A DNA stretch of 41,621 bases from Candidatus Gastranaerophilales bacterium (GTDB taxonomy: Bacteria > Cyanobacteriota > Vampirovibrionia > Gastranaerophilales > Gastranaerophilaceae): NCBI GenBank assembly GCA_947630535.1, contig CANRHZ010000014.1, positions 1 through 41,621 on the forward strand, read 5' to 3'. The notes under the pieces were generated by a model. That model was given only the letters and a program-made list of their open reading frames with translations, was not told the origin of the DNA and ran no database searches. Positions 7,452 through 16,843 of the stretch are shown piece by piece; position 1 is the first letter of the stretch; every line of letters begins with the position of its first letter. Made by a program: the position numbers and the translations under genes.

Positions 7452-8852
7452 TTATTTTCTGAATAAAAGCCTTATCCCCGCTTTAATATAGTTTTTAAGT
7501 TCTGTAAATGATTGAATTTTAGTCAGCATCATAAGTATATATGAAAGCCTTGCATAATAAGATTTTGTAGCAATTTTGTGCATTTCAAAAACTCTTTCTT
7601 TGGACAGATAATGCGTATTAACGCTGGGGTAATAATAGGGCATATCAAAATTTAATTCACCCAAGTTATTCTTTATAACATAGTCGTAAAATTTAGTCCC
7701 GATAAGCGCAGTTGCGGTATAAAAGCTTACGTATTCCGTGTTTAGAGATTTTGCAAATTTCATGGTTTCAAAAAATGTTTCTTCGGATTCGAAAGGAAGC
7801 CCTAAAACATAGTAAGCATAAACCTTTATGCCCTCTTTTTTAAATATATTAACAGTCTTTCTTATTTGACTTGTATTAATTTTTTTACCCATTTTAGAGA
7901 GCATAAAATCCGAACCGCTCTCAACTCCCATGGATACAAGTTTGCATCCTGCCTTTTTCATAAGTTTTACGGTTTTTATATCGGCAGTATCCGCCCTGGT
8001 GTTAGCTGAAAAAGTAATTGTTAATTTAGAATTTATAATTTCATTGCAAAGGTCTTGCACCCATTTTGAATTATAATTAAAAATATCAGACCAAAATACA
8101 AAATTTTTGATGTTATATTTTTCATAGCACTCTTTAATTTCATCAACAATATTTTTTGGGGAGCGAGTCCTAACTTTTGAGCCGTTTAGAGGAGTTGCAA
8201 GACAAAAGAAGCAATGATAGGGGCATCCTCTTGATACTTTAATTACGGCCTGCAATTCATCGGTATCGGGTCTTTTATAGAGCGAATTATCAATTAATTC
8301 ACGGGCAGGAAAGGGAATTTCATCCAAATTTTCTAATAAAGGGCGGTCATCATTTCTATATATTTGTCCGTCTTTTTTATAGGTAATTCCCTTAATATTT
8401 TCAAAAGGAATATGTGTTAATATATCATAAAGTGTTTCTTCGGTTTCACCTCTTATAACGATATCCAAACCCTCAAACTTCTTTAGTGAATCAACATCCA
8501 TAAAACTGAAATGTGCGCCTTTTGCTATAACAAGAGAATTTTTTAAGACTTCTTTAATAATGGGAACTATTTTCATATCATTTTTTAATGTGGTAGAAGC
8601 AGCATTAAAAACAACAATATCGGGCTTAATTTTTATTAAGTCCTCTTTAAAATCGTCAAGGGTCTGATTAAACAAGCTATAATCTTTTACAATAGGTTCA
8701 AATGAAGCCTTTTTTGCAATTGATGCCATATACAATAAATCAGTCGGAGGCAGGGGGGGAATAACAATAAGGTTGTCTGTCGGCTGCTGGCATCTATCTT
8801 CCCTGTTCATAACGGGAGATGGCGGATATAAAAGCAATATCTTATTTTGCAT
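7452..8852 (-). CDS. B12-binding-domain radical SAM protein
   Basis: The 466-residue protein has the two-domain layout of cobalamin-dependent radical SAM enzymes. The N-terminal Rossmann-like region (about 1-160) has PPLPPTDLLYMASIAKKA and later VIRGETEETL. The radical SAM barrel carries RGCPYHCFFC (cysteines 210, 214, 217), followed by ANTRADT and VSMGVESGSDFMLSKMGK. The family performs methylations, cyclisations and similar reactions on lipids, sugars and natural products; the substrate cannot be read from the sequence. Its start overlaps the end of the upstream short-chain dehydrogenase gene by 11 bases, which suggests translational coupling. A ferredoxin gene follows. Confidence 0.88.
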   Translation of the reverse strand: MQNKILLLYPPSPVMNREDRCQQPTDNLIVIPPLPPTDLLYMASIAKKASFEPIVKDYSLFNQTLDDFKEDLIKIKPDIVVFNAASTTLKNDMKIVPIIKEVLKNSLVIAKGAHFSFMDVDSLKKFEGLDIVIRGETEETLYDILTHIPFENIKGITYKKDGQIYRNDDRPLLENLDEIPFPARELIDNSLYKRPDTDELQAVIKVSRGCPYHCFFCLATPLNGSKVRTRSPKNIVDEIKECYEKYNIKNFVFWSDIFNYNSKWVQDLCNEIINSKLTITFSANTRADTADIKTVKLMKKAGCKLVSMGVESGSDFMLSKMGKKINTSQIRKTVNIFKKEGIKVYAYYVLGLPFESEETFFETMKFAKSLNTEYVSFYTATALIGTKFYDYVIKNNLGELNFDMPYYYPSVNTHYLSKERVFEMHKIATKSYYARLSYILMMLTKIQSFTELKNYIKAGIRLLFRK

Positions 8853-9663
8853 GATAAAAACTTTCTACTCTTTTATCTAAAATAAATCTTATAACTTTAA
8901 ATAGCAAGGTTGATTTAAATAGAGAAAAAATACTTGCTATATGAGCATCAAATCCCAAAGTATAGCTTGTTTTAGGATTATTTATATAAAGCAATTTATA
9001 TATAAAATCCGAAACAAAAGAAGGTTTTAGACCCCGGGTTGAATTTTTTAGCGCATTATTAAACATAAAATCGGCATATTTGGAATATTCATTATTAAAT
9101 GATAAACATTTTTTATTTAAATCAACCGAACTTGCCCAAAACTTTGTAGCAACCACACCAATTTTTAACGATACGGTTTTAATTCCCGTTTCAATTTCAT
9201 AGGAATTTAAAATAATATCAGAGGATGCTTTTGAAATTGAATACAAAGATAAAAAAGGAAATAGCCCGTATGATGCCATGGATGATAAAAAAATAATGCG
9301 GGATGTTTTATTTAACAGTCCTTTCAAATTTTTTAATATAGAAAGCAATGATTTTACCGTAACATTGATTTGATAATCAAGCAAATTAGAATTTAAATTC
9401 TCAACAGGAGCGCAAATACAAGCACCGTGAGCGATAATTACCCTATCAAAAAAGATATTTTTGAATTTTAAAAATAATTCATTGATTGAATTTTCATCCG
9501 AAAGATTAACATTATATTTATGCAAATAGGGGCTATCTAATTCTAAATTAGAGCGTGAAACCGCATATACGTTAACTTTATTATCAACAAGTTTTTTTAT
9601 AGTACTAAACACAATATCAGATGTGGCACCAAAAATTAAAATGTTTTTCAGAACTTTTCTCAT
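8842..9663 (-). CDS. short-chain dehydrogenase/reductase (SDR) family protein
   Basis: The product begins MRKVLKNILIFGATSDI, a Rossmann dinucleotide site with the GATSDI variant of the glycine motif. It continues with AHGACI, IIFLSSMASYG and the YSISKAS catalytic Tyr-Lys pair. Length is about 273 residues. The ATG at 9663 was chosen; a TTG 27 bases upstream (9690) would add nine residues. No clear Shine-Dalgarno precedes the ATG. It is coupled by overlap to the B12 radical SAM gene, so both may modify the same metabolite. The substrate is unknown. Confidence 0.8.
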   Translation of the reverse strand: MRKVLKNILIFGATSDIVFSTIKKLVDNKVNVYAVSRSNLELDSPYLHKYNVNLSDENSINELFLKFKNIFFDRVIIAHGACICAPVENLNSNLLDYQINVTVKSLLSILKNLKGLLNKTSRIIFLSSMASYGLFPFLSLYSISKASSDIILNSYEIETGIKTVSLKIGVVATKFWASSVDLNKKCLSFNNEYSKYADFMFNNALKNSTRGLKPSFVSDFIYKLLYINNPKTSYTLGFDAHIASIFSLFKSTLLFKVIRFILDKRVESFYHAK

Positions 9664-9711
9664 AAGAAATATATAAACAATTTTAGTCAATTTTGGCTAC
9701 CTATTTACAAT

Positions 9712-9739
9712 TTGACACATATTTTATCTTCATTATAAA
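9712..9739 (+). promoter_or_regulatory. strong sigma70-type promoter giving a nearly leaderless pfkB-like mRNA
   Basis: TTGACA (9712-9717), a 16-base spacer and TATAAA (9734-9739) form the best promoter match in the window. The expected start site is about 9746 and the ATG is at 9748, so almost no 5' leader and no ribosome site would exist. Confidence 0.7.
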
Positions 9740-9747
9740 ATGTTTGT

Positions 9748-10680
9748 ATGTTTGAGAAACTGGATATAATTACCATTGGAGAGAGCCTTATTGAATTTTC
9801 TACCGATAAGCCTCTTGATTTGGCCGAAACATTTACAAAATATTACGGTGGCGATACGCTTGCCGTTGCTATATCCGCTCTTAGAAGCGGCTCAAATGTC
9901 GGCTATATAACAAAAGTCAAAAATGATGACTTTGGCCAATACCTTCTTGATGCTTGGCAATCGGAAGGGCTTGACTCAGGACAGGTTAAATTTGCCGATT
10001 TTCAAAACGGAGTCTATTTTACGGGTATTAAAAACAATAAAATTGAAATGCAATTCTATAGAACTAAAACGGCCGCATCTACCCTTATGATTTCAGATAT
10101 AGATTTAGAATATATAAAATCTGCTAAATTTGTATTTGCCACAGGATTTGTTCAATCGCTTTCCTTAAGTTGCAGGGAAGCCGTTAAAGAGGTATTTAAA
10201 TTTGCCAAACAAAACGGGGTTTTGGTCGGATACTATCCGAATTTCAGACACACAAACCTGTTATCGGACGAAATTAAAGAGCTTTTTGATGAGGTAAGAG
10301 AATATATTGATATCGTATTTATAAATACCAAAGACAATCTCCTTTTTGACACGGAAAGTCCCGATGAATTAATTAAAAAACTTGGCGACTTTCAACTTGA
10401 AAACTCTTTAATAATTAAAAACGGTGAAGGAATTTGGTCATGCGATAGGACCGAAGTTTCCTTTATTAAAATGCATGAGTTTGAGCCCATTGATACTACA
10501 GGTTACACATCAGCCATTATTGGCGCTTATATCAGTTCAAGATTAACGGGTTTATCAAGAATGGACTCAATTAAATATGCCAATACCTTAGGTATGATGC
10601 AGGCGCTTAAAACAGGTGCCATACGTTCCATTCCGTTCAAAAAAGATGTTATTGAGAAAATGAGAGAGTATTATGATTAA
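9748..10680 (+). CDS. PfkB-family protein resembling 2-keto-3-deoxygluconate kinase, catalytic Asp missing
   Basis: The 310-residue fold is clearly PfkB. It has IITIGESLIEF at the start, YYGGDTLAVAISALRSG (34-48), GYITKVKNDDFG and the KDG-kinase-like substrate loop QFYRTKTAASTL (102-113). The signature that should read DTTGAGDAF is DTTGYTSAI (249-257), so the GAGD oxyanion-hole and catalytic Asp are replaced by GYTS. The Asn of the GGDTLN sugar-binding motif is Ala. This suggests a non-catalytic or altered protein. It heads an operon and its last 8 bases overlap csaB. A true sugar kinase with unusual residues cannot be excluded. Confidence 0.8.
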   Translation: MFEKLDIITIGESLIEFSTDKPLDLAETFTKYYGGDTLAVAISALRSGSNVGYITKVKNDDFGQYLLDAWQSEGLDSGQVKFADFQNGVYFTGIKNNKIEMQFYRTKTAASTLMISDIDLEYIKSAKFVFATGFVQSLSLSCREAVKEVFKFAKQNGVLVGYYPNFRHTNLLSDEIKELFDEVREYIDIVFINTKDNLLFDTESPDELIKKLGDFQLENSLIIKNGEGIWSCDRTEVSFIKMHEFEPIDTTGYTSAIIGAYISSRLTGLSRMDSIKYANTLGMMQALKTGAIRSIPFKKDVIEKMREYYD

Positions 10681-11701
10681 TAATAAAAAAGTCCTATTAT
10701 CCGGCTATATTGGTTTTTCTAACTTTGGGGATGATGCAATGCTCGAAGTAATTATCCGATATTTGAAAACTCAAAATTGTGAAATAAGCACACTTTCGTC
10801 CAATCCCAAGCTTACGAAAGAAATGTTTAAAGTTAATTCAGCCTACTATTTTAACCCGATTTCAATCTTTAAAGAAATTTTAAAATCGGATATTGTTATA
10901 CAAGGCGGCGGAAACCTTTTACAGGACGGTACAAGCTTTTTTAGCCTTTTATATTATCTGATGATAATCGTAATTTCCAAATTGTTGTTTAAAAAGGTGG
11001 TGTTGTATTCTCAAGGTATCGGCCCACTAAAAAGCTTTATATCAACCATTCTTGTCAGATTTGTATTGTATTTTGTTGATTTAATAACAGTTAGAGATAC
11101 CTATTCGAAAAATCTGCTTATGAAGTGGGGCATAAAAGCAAAGTATACTTATGATGCCGTATGGAGTTTAGAGACTAATGAATACAATCCGAAAAATATT
11201 ATAGGAATTCAGCTCAGAAACTATGATAAGTTTCATGAAAAATTCATATCTACTCTTGCAAAGTATGTTGATATGTTTTTTTCAGATGCGCTCATTAAAA
11301 TATACTCTTTTCAAAATACATCTGATGCATCCGTTGCATATCAGTTTGAAAAACAATTAAAATCAAGAAATATGCAAATTAAAACACAGGTAGTACTATA
11401 TAAAAACCCTGCTCAAATTGTACAGGAATTCAGCGAACTTAAATACCTTATCGGAATGAGGCTTCATGGAAATATTTTAGCGCTTAAATACGGTGTCGGT
11501 ATTGTTCCTGTCATATACAATTCAAAAGTTAAAAACTTTGCTGATGAGTTTGATATAAAATATATTAATCCAACCATTGAGGATAATTTTCACTCGGTAT
11601 TGACGGATTTAACCTTAAGTCCGCAAACCTCGGGCAAAATTCAAGATGCGAGAAAACGTAAATTCAATTGGTCACTTTTAGATAGCATTATCAAAAAATA
11701 A
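10673..11701 (+). CDS. csaB: polysaccharide pyruvyl transferase, CsaB type
   Basis: The 342-residue protein starts LLSGYIGFSNFGDDAMLE and has VIQGGGNLLQDGTSFFSLLYY, YSQGIGP, VRDTYSKNLL and the C-terminal IGMRLHGNILAL. This is the pattern of the PS_pyruv_trans family and its CsaB branch. CsaB adds ketal-pyruvate to cell-wall polysaccharide, which in other bacteria anchors SLH-domain proteins. No SLH protein is seen in this window. Its start overlaps the pfkB-like gene by 8 bases, and hisA follows 12 bases downstream. Confidence 0.87.
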   Translation: MINNKKVLLSGYIGFSNFGDDAMLEVIIRYLKTQNCEISTLSSNPKLTKEMFKVNSAYYFNPISIFKEILKSDIVIQGGGNLLQDGTSFFSLLYYLMIIVISKLLFKKVVLYSQGIGPLKSFISTILVRFVLYFVDLITVRDTYSKNLLMKWGIKAKYTYDAVWSLETNEYNPKNIIGIQLRNYDKFHEKFISTLAKYVDMFFSDALIKIYSFQNTSDASVAYQFEKQLKSRNMQIKTQVVLYKNPAQIVQEFSELKYLIGMRLHGNILALKYGVGIVPVIYNSKVKNFADEFDIKYINPTIEDNFHSVLTDLTLSPQTSGKIQDARKRKFNWSLLDSIIKK

Positions 11702-11713
11702 AAGGATAAAAAT

Positions 11714-12946
11714 ATGATTATACCAAGTATAGATTTAATGGACGGAAAAGCAGTCCAACTTAAACAAGGAAAAGAAAAAGTACTTGAAAGACAAGATGTA
11801 CTTGAGCTTGCTCAATATTATTCACGATTTGGAGAACTTGCGGTCGTTGACCTTGATGCTGCAATGAATAACGGCAAAGATAACGAAGAACTAATTTATA
11901 AAATATGTAAAGTTGCTAAATGCCGTGTCGGTGGCGGAATTAGAACCATTGAAAAAGCTAAAAGAATGATAGCTAACGGCGCCGATAAAATTATAATCGG
12001 AACCGCCGCAGATGAGAACTTTTTATCTAAACTCCCAAAAGATAGGGTTATGGTCGCAATAGATTCAAGAAACGGAAAAATCACTGTCGATGGGTGGCAA
12101 ACAGATACCGAAGTTTCAACACTTTCTCATGTTCAAAGGTTTGGGGATTTTTGCTCCGGGTTTTTATATACGATTGTTGAAAAAGAAGGCTTAATGCAAG
12201 GCACAAATTTAGATGCCTACAGGCAAATAAGAAGCATAACAAATAAACCCATAGTTGCAGCGGGCGGAATTACAACTCTAAATGAGATAAAAGAGCTTGA
12301 AAAAATGAACATATCTTCCCAGCTTGGAATGGCAATTTATACGGGCAAAATTAATCTTGAAGATGCTTTTATTACCTGTCTGGACTTTACAAAATCCAAA
12401 GACGGCCTTATTCCAACCGTTGTACAGGATTTATATACAAAACAGGTCTTAATGCTTGCTTATTCAAATAAAGAGTCGATTAAAAAGTCCCTATCGACGG
12501 GTAATGCCACATACTATAGCCGTTCAAGAAAACAACTCTGGACAAAAGGTGAAACATCCGGTAACACCCAAATTCTAAGAAGCGCTAAATTTGATTGTGA
12601 CGGGGACGCACTTTTGTATTATGTCGAACAAAAAGGTAATGCCTGCCATCTGAACAGATACAGTTGTTTTGAGGACAAAGAATTTGCGCTTGTTGATTTA
12701 TTCAGAGTAATAAAGGACAGAAAAATCAATCTGCCCGAAGGTTCATACACGACAAAACTTTTTAAAGACGAATTTTATTTAAAAAGAAAAATTATGGAAG
12801 AAGCGTTTGAAACGGTAAATTATGAACAGGGAGACGGCCTTGGATGGGAAGCATCCGACCTTTTATATCATCTTTTAGTCTTTATGGTTATGCATGATAT
12901 TACTCCAAAAGATTTAATTAACAATTTGGCTTCAAGGGCAAAATAA
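11714..12946 (+). CDS. HisA-HisI-HisE triple fusion (histidine biosynthesis)
   Basis: The 410-residue chain joins three enzymes. Residues 1-~230 are HisA (ProFAR isomerase): IPSIDLMDGK with Asp7, VGGGIR at 72-77, AIDSRNGKITVDGW with Asp117 and AAGGIT. Residues ~231-325 are HisI (phosphoribosyl-AMP cyclohydrolase): LMLAYSNKES, TYYSRSRKQLWTKGETSGN, and metal residues around DCDGDAL (294-300), Cys311 and Cys318. Residues ~327-410 are HisE (phosphoribosyl-ATP pyrophosphatase): KIMEEAFE and EASDLLYHLLVFM. These are steps 4, 3 and 2 of the pathway. AAGGAT precedes the ATG, and the stop codon overlaps the hisD start by one base. HisIE fusions are common; HisA-HisIE is unusual in my knowledge. Confidence 0.93.
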   Translation: MIIPSIDLMDGKAVQLKQGKEKVLERQDVLELAQYYSRFGELAVVDLDAAMNNGKDNEELIYKICKVAKCRVGGGIRTIEKAKRMIANGADKIIIGTAADENFLSKLPKDRVMVAIDSRNGKITVDGWQTDTEVSTLSHVQRFGDFCSGFLYTIVEKEGLMQGTNLDAYRQIRSITNKPIVAAGGITTLNEIKELEKMNISSQLGMAIYTGKINLEDAFITCLDFTKSKDGLIPTVVQDLYTKQVLMLAYSNKESIKKSLSTGNATYYSRSRKQLWTKGETSGNTQILRSAKFDCDGDALLYYVEQKGNACHLNRYSCFEDKEFALVDLFRVIKDRKINLPEGSYTTKLFKDEFYLKRKIMEEAFETVNYEQGDGLGWEASDLLYHLLVFMVMHDITPKDLINNLASRAK

Positions 12947-14211
12947 TGAGAATAGTACCTATCAATGAATTTGATAAATACAAAGATGAATTTTATTCGG
13001 TTATTGAATACGATAACAACCCTTCGGTTGATTCAATAATTAATGATGTAAAAACAAGAAAAGATGAAGCATTAATTGAATACTCTGCTAAATTTAATGA
13101 CGGCAACTTTAATTTGGCATCCGATTTTATTGTGAGCGAATATGAAATAGAAAATGCGTTTAAATCAACAGATAAAGAATTTATAAGCCAAATTAAAATT
13201 GCAAAAAAGAATATTGAAACATTTGCAAAAAAACAGTTAAATTCAATTAAAGACCTGAAATATAAAATAGAAGGCTCTATTATAGGACACAAAATATGCC
13301 CGCTAAACAGAATTCTATCTTATGTGCCGGGGGGGAATTATCCTCTGCCGAGTTCCGCTCTTATGACAACGGTACCTGCTAAGGTTGCGGGTGTAAAAGA
13401 AGTAATTTTAACATCCCCTAAAATAAAAAATGAAACCATAGTGGCAGCTAAAATTGCAGGAGCGGATAAAATATATAAACTTGGCGGTGCACAGGCAATA
13501 GCAGCTTTTTCATACGGAACCGAAAGTATACCCAAAGTTGATAAAATAGTAGGCCCCGGTAACAAATATGTAACGTATGCAAAAAAACATGTATATGGCA
13601 CGGTCGATATTGACTTTTTAGCGGGCCCATCTGAAGTTTTAATCATAGCGGATAAAAATGCTGACCCTAAATTAATTGCCGCAGATATGCTCGCACAATC
13701 GGAACACGATAAAGACGCAAGAGCCTACCTTCTTATTGACTCTATTTCTTTAGCCGAAGAAGTTGAAAATTATGCAAACAAATTTTTATCCGAATTAAAA
13801 ACCTCTGAAATTGCCAAAGTATCTTTTGAAAAATCTTTTGCAATTGTCGGGAATAATATTGATGAATTAATTGAAATTGCAAATAAAAGAGCACCCGAGC
13901 ACCTTGAACTTATGGTGAAAGATGAAAAAAAATATATAGACAAATTAAATAACTACGGTTCGCTTTTTATAGGCAAAAACTGCGCCGAAGTGTTTGGAGA
14001 TTACGCTTCGGGAACAAACCATGTGCTTCCTACCAATATGGCATCTAAATACACGGGCGGACTTTCGGTGTTTGATTTTATCAAAATTCTAACCTACCAG
14101 AAAATAAATTCAAAATATGCAAAAAAACTGAGTAAAACTTCATCTTATATAGCAAACTTTGAAGGACTTATGGCTCATAAACTGGCATCCGATTTAAGAA
14201 GGGAAATTTAA
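12946..14211 (+). CDS. hisD: histidinol dehydrogenase
   Basis: The 421-residue protein has the HisD landmarks RILSYVPGGNYPLPSSALMT, KIVGPGNKYVTYAKK, DFLAGPSEVL, ADMLAQSEHDKDARAYL, RAPEHLEL and a late FGDYASGTNHVLPT, which includes zinc and catalytic His residues. It oxidises L-histidinol to histidine with 2 NAD+ in the last two steps of the pathway. It is joined to the HisA-HisIE gene by a TAATG overlap and to the next gene in the same way, so the genes are translationally coupled. Confidence 0.95.
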   Translation: MRIVPINEFDKYKDEFYSVIEYDNNPSVDSIINDVKTRKDEALIEYSAKFNDGNFNLASDFIVSEYEIENAFKSTDKEFISQIKIAKKNIETFAKKQLNSIKDLKYKIEGSIIGHKICPLNRILSYVPGGNYPLPSSALMTTVPAKVAGVKEVILTSPKIKNETIVAAKIAGADKIYKLGGAQAIAAFSYGTESIPKVDKIVGPGNKYVTYAKKHVYGTVDIDFLAGPSEVLIIADKNADPKLIAADMLAQSEHDKDARAYLLIDSISLAEEVENYANKFLSELKTSEIAKVSFEKSFAIVGNNIDELIEIANKRAPEHLELMVKDEKKYIDKLNNYGSLFIGKNCAEVFGDYASGTNHVLPTNMASKYTGGLSVFDFIKILTYQKINSKYAKKLSKTSSYIANFEGLMAHKLASDLRREI

Positions 14212-14849
14212 TGAACAAAAAATCCTTTAAAACACTCCTGCTTGCTAAATTATGCACACTATATTTTCAGTTTAAAAGACATTTTTATTATTGCAAAAAC
14301 ATTAATTACCCAAAATCCCAATGTATTTTTGCTCTCTGGCATGCTCACCAGTGCGGACTGTATGCGCTTGAAGAGAGAGAAAAAACCACGGTTATGATAT
14401 CACGTTCAAATGACGGCGAGATTATTGCACAGGCAGGAAGCGCAATGGGTTTAAATGTTGTGAGAGGCTCTCAAAGAAGAATGGGCGCTACGGCCGCACT
14501 TGAGCTAATTGATGCAATCAAAAACGGCAACAATGGCGCTCTTACAATTGATGGCCCAAGGGGCCCAAACAGAATTGTAAAAAAAGGAATAGTTGAAATA
14601 GCCAAAATTACGGGTGTTCCCATAGTGCCTATGAGCTGGTATTCGCCTTCAAAATTTATGCTCAAATTAAAAACATGGGATGAATTCAGATTTCCTCTTA
14701 ACTGTATAAAAATGAAAGCGCTCTACGGAGAGCCAATCTATGTGCCTGAAGATGCCACGGATGACGATATTGAATTTTACAGAAAAAAGGTAGAGGATGA
14801 ATTAAACAGGCTCTATGATACTCTTAAAACCAATTTTAAAAAGTTGTAA
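14211..14849 (+). CDS. DUF374 lysophospholipid acyltransferase-like protein
   Basis: The 212-residue protein carries FALWHAHQCGL, ISRSNDGEIIA, GSQRRMGATAAL and TIDGPRGPNRIVKKGIVEIAKITGVPIVPMSW, which define the DUF374 branch of the acyltransferase superfamily. It probably transfers an acyl chain to a lipid, possibly to the lipid anchor of a surface glycolipid; the acceptor is not known. It is the last gene of the operon, starts in a TAATG overlap with hisD, and ends 4 bases from the convergent ftsH. Confidence 0.88.
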   Translation: MNKKSFKTLLLAKLCTLYFQFKRHFYYCKNINYPKSQCIFALWHAHQCGLYALEEREKTTVMISRSNDGEIIAQAGSAMGLNVVRGSQRRMGATAALELIDAIKNGNNGALTIDGPRGPNRIVKKGIVEIAKITGVPIVPMSWYSPSKFMLKLKTWDEFRFPLNCIKMKALYGEPIYVPEDATDDDIEFYRKKVEDELNRLYDTLKTNFKKL

Positions 14850-14853
14850 AATT

Positions 14854-16752
14854 TTATCCTTGATTTCTTCTTGATTTTATTTTATCAACGGATGCTATAA
14901 ATTCATCAGCTTCCATTGTTTCTTTTTCGATTAGTTCATGTGATAGTGCTTCAAGCACATCTTTGTTTTCGCTTAAAAGCCTCAATACTTTATTGTACTG
15001 TTCATCAACAATGGATTTAACCTCCTCGTCAATAATATAGGCTATTTGTTCGGAGTAATCCCTCTGATGCCCGAAATCTCTGCCCATAAATATATGTTCT
15101 TGAGATTTGCCATAAGTAAGGTTTCCGAGTTTATCGCTCATGCCCCAGGACATAACCATTTTTCTTGCGGTTTCAGACACTTTTGATAAATCGGAAGATG
15201 CGCCTGTTGAGATATTGTTTTTGCCGTATATAATTTCTTCTGCGGCACGACCGCCAAGAGTAATGGCAATCTGGCAAAGAAGGTCATTTTTAGAAGTATG
15301 GACCCTTTCATCCTTTGGTCTTGACCAAGTTATACCAAGAGCATATCCTCTCGGGATAATGGAAACTTTATGAAGTTCGTTTCTTGAATCTTCGAGCAAA
15401 ACATTAATAAGGGCATGTCCGACCTCATGGTATGCCGTTGTTTCTTTATCTTCGTCGGTTAAGACTTTGCTTTTCTTTTCAATGCCCGCTTCAACTCTAT
15501 CTATTGAATTATCAATATCATCCATTGTAATGCTTTCTTTATTTTTTCTTGCGGCAAGAAGCGCAGCCTCATTTAAAAGATTTCTTAAATCAGCTCCCGT
15601 GAACCCTGATGTTCTTTTTGCAAGCACTTTAAGGTCAACCGAAGGTGCTAAAACTTTATTTTTGGAGTGAACCTTTAAGATGTCCTCTCTGCCCTTTATA
15701 TCGGGGAGACTTATATAAATTTGTCTGTCAAATCTTCCCGGGCGAAGAAGGGCGGTATCTAATATGTCGGGGCGGTTTGTTGCGGCAATAACAATAATAT
15801 TGGTATTTTCATCAAAACCATCCATCTCAACAAGAAGTTGATTTAATGTCTGTTCTCTTTCATCATGTCCGCCTCCGAGCCCTGCACCCCTTTGGCGGCC
15901 GACTGCATCAATTTCATCAATAAAAATTATACAAGGTTGATGTTTCTTAGCCTGTTCAAATAAATCTCTTACACGGCTCGCACCGACACCAACAAACATC
16001 TCAACAAAATCAGAACCCGATATGGAAAAGAAAGGAACGCCCGCTTCCCCTGCAACGGCTTTTGCCATTAAAGTTTTACCGGTACCGGGTGCTCCGACAA
16101 GCAAAACACCTTTCGGAATTTTTGCGCCGAGTTTAGTGTATTTCTCGGGTGCCTTAAGAAAGTCAACGATTTCTTCAAGTTCTTGCCTTTCTTCATCAAT
16201 ACCTGCAACATCTTTAAATGTCATTTTAACTTTTGATTCCTGAAGCATTTTTGCTCTGGATTTACCAAAATTCATAGCGGCAGAACCGCCCTGTTGAATT
16301 CCTCTCAAAATGAAGATAATCATGATGATAAAAAATATCGGTACGACAAACTGCCCAATTGTAGATAAAATAGAGCCTTCTTGTTGTTTTTTAACATTAA
16401 TATCGACGTTGTTTTCTTCTAATACGGAATACAAGGTATCGGAGTTTTCAGGAATAGACACTTTATATTGAACAGTGGGTGTTTGAGAGTCCATAACGGA
16501 TGATAAAAAATCGGAGCCTTTTTTTGTATTTATGGTTTGAGCTTTTGTATTGTTTTCATCAAAAGGTATTGCGTACAAAAAGTCTTTAGATATTACAACA
16601 CTTGATATTTCACTATTTTGAACTTTCTTTAAAAACGTGGAATAAGAAATTTCGCTTGTAGAAGTGTTTGGCCCCACAAGTGCCATAACGGCAATAATTG
16701 CAGCAATTATTGCGACTATTATATAAACTCCCAATGATTGATTATTTTTCAT
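14854..16752 (-). CDS. ftsH: ATP-dependent zinc metalloprotease FtsH
   Basis: A 632-residue membrane AAA+ protease. An N-terminal transmembrane helix (residues 8-27) precedes a periplasmic domain, and a second helix lies at about 130-150. The AAA module follows with Walker A GAPGTGKT (220-227), Walker [12 protein letters not shown] and the second region of homology [19 protein letters not shown]. The zinc site is HEVGH (442-446). It degrades misassembled membrane proteins and regulatory substrates. AGGGGAT precedes the ATG and a good promoter is present. Confidence 0.97.
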   Translation of the reverse strand: MKNNQSLGVYIIVAIIAAIIAVMALVGPNTSTSEISYSTFLKKVQNSEISSVVISKDFLYAIPFDENNTKAQTINTKKGSDFLSSVMDSQTPTVQYKVSIPENSDTLYSVLEENNVDINVKKQQEGSILSTIGQFVVPIFFIIMIIFILRGIQQGGSAAMNFGKSRAKMLQESKVKMTFKDVAGIDEERQELEEIVDFLKAPEKYTKLGAKIPKGVLLVGAPGTGKTLMAKAVAGEAGVPFFSISGSDFVEMFVGVGASRVRDLFEQAKKHQPCIIFIDEIDAVGRQRGAGLGGGHDEREQTLNQLLVEMDGFDENTNIIVIAATNRPDILDTALLRPGRFDRQIYISLPDIKGREDILKVHSKNKVLAPSVDLKVLAKRTSGFTGADLRNLLNEAALLAARKNKESITMDDIDNSIDRVEAGIEKKSKVLTDEDKETTAYHEVGHALINVLLEDSRNELHKVSIIPRGYALGITWSRPKDERVHTSKNDLLCQIAITLGGRAAEEIIYGKNNISTGASSDLSKVSETARKMVMSWGMSDKLGNLTYGKSQEHIFMGRDFGHQRDYSEQIAYIIDEEVKSIVDEQYNKVLRLLSENKDVLEALSHELIEKETMEADEFIASVDKIKSRRNQG

Positions 16753-16784
16753 TTTATCCCCTTAAAAACTTAAAGTCTATTGCC

Positions 16785-16813
16785 ATTATATCAAAAGAAT
16801 AATAAAATGTTAA
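16785..16813 (-). promoter_or_regulatory. promoter of ftsH
   Basis: On the minus strand TTAACA (16813-16808), a 17-base spacer and TATAAT (16790-16785) lie about 32 bases upstream of the ftsH ATG. Confidence 0.7.
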
Positions 16814-16843
16814 TTGAAGTTCTATACATTATACGAGGTCAAA

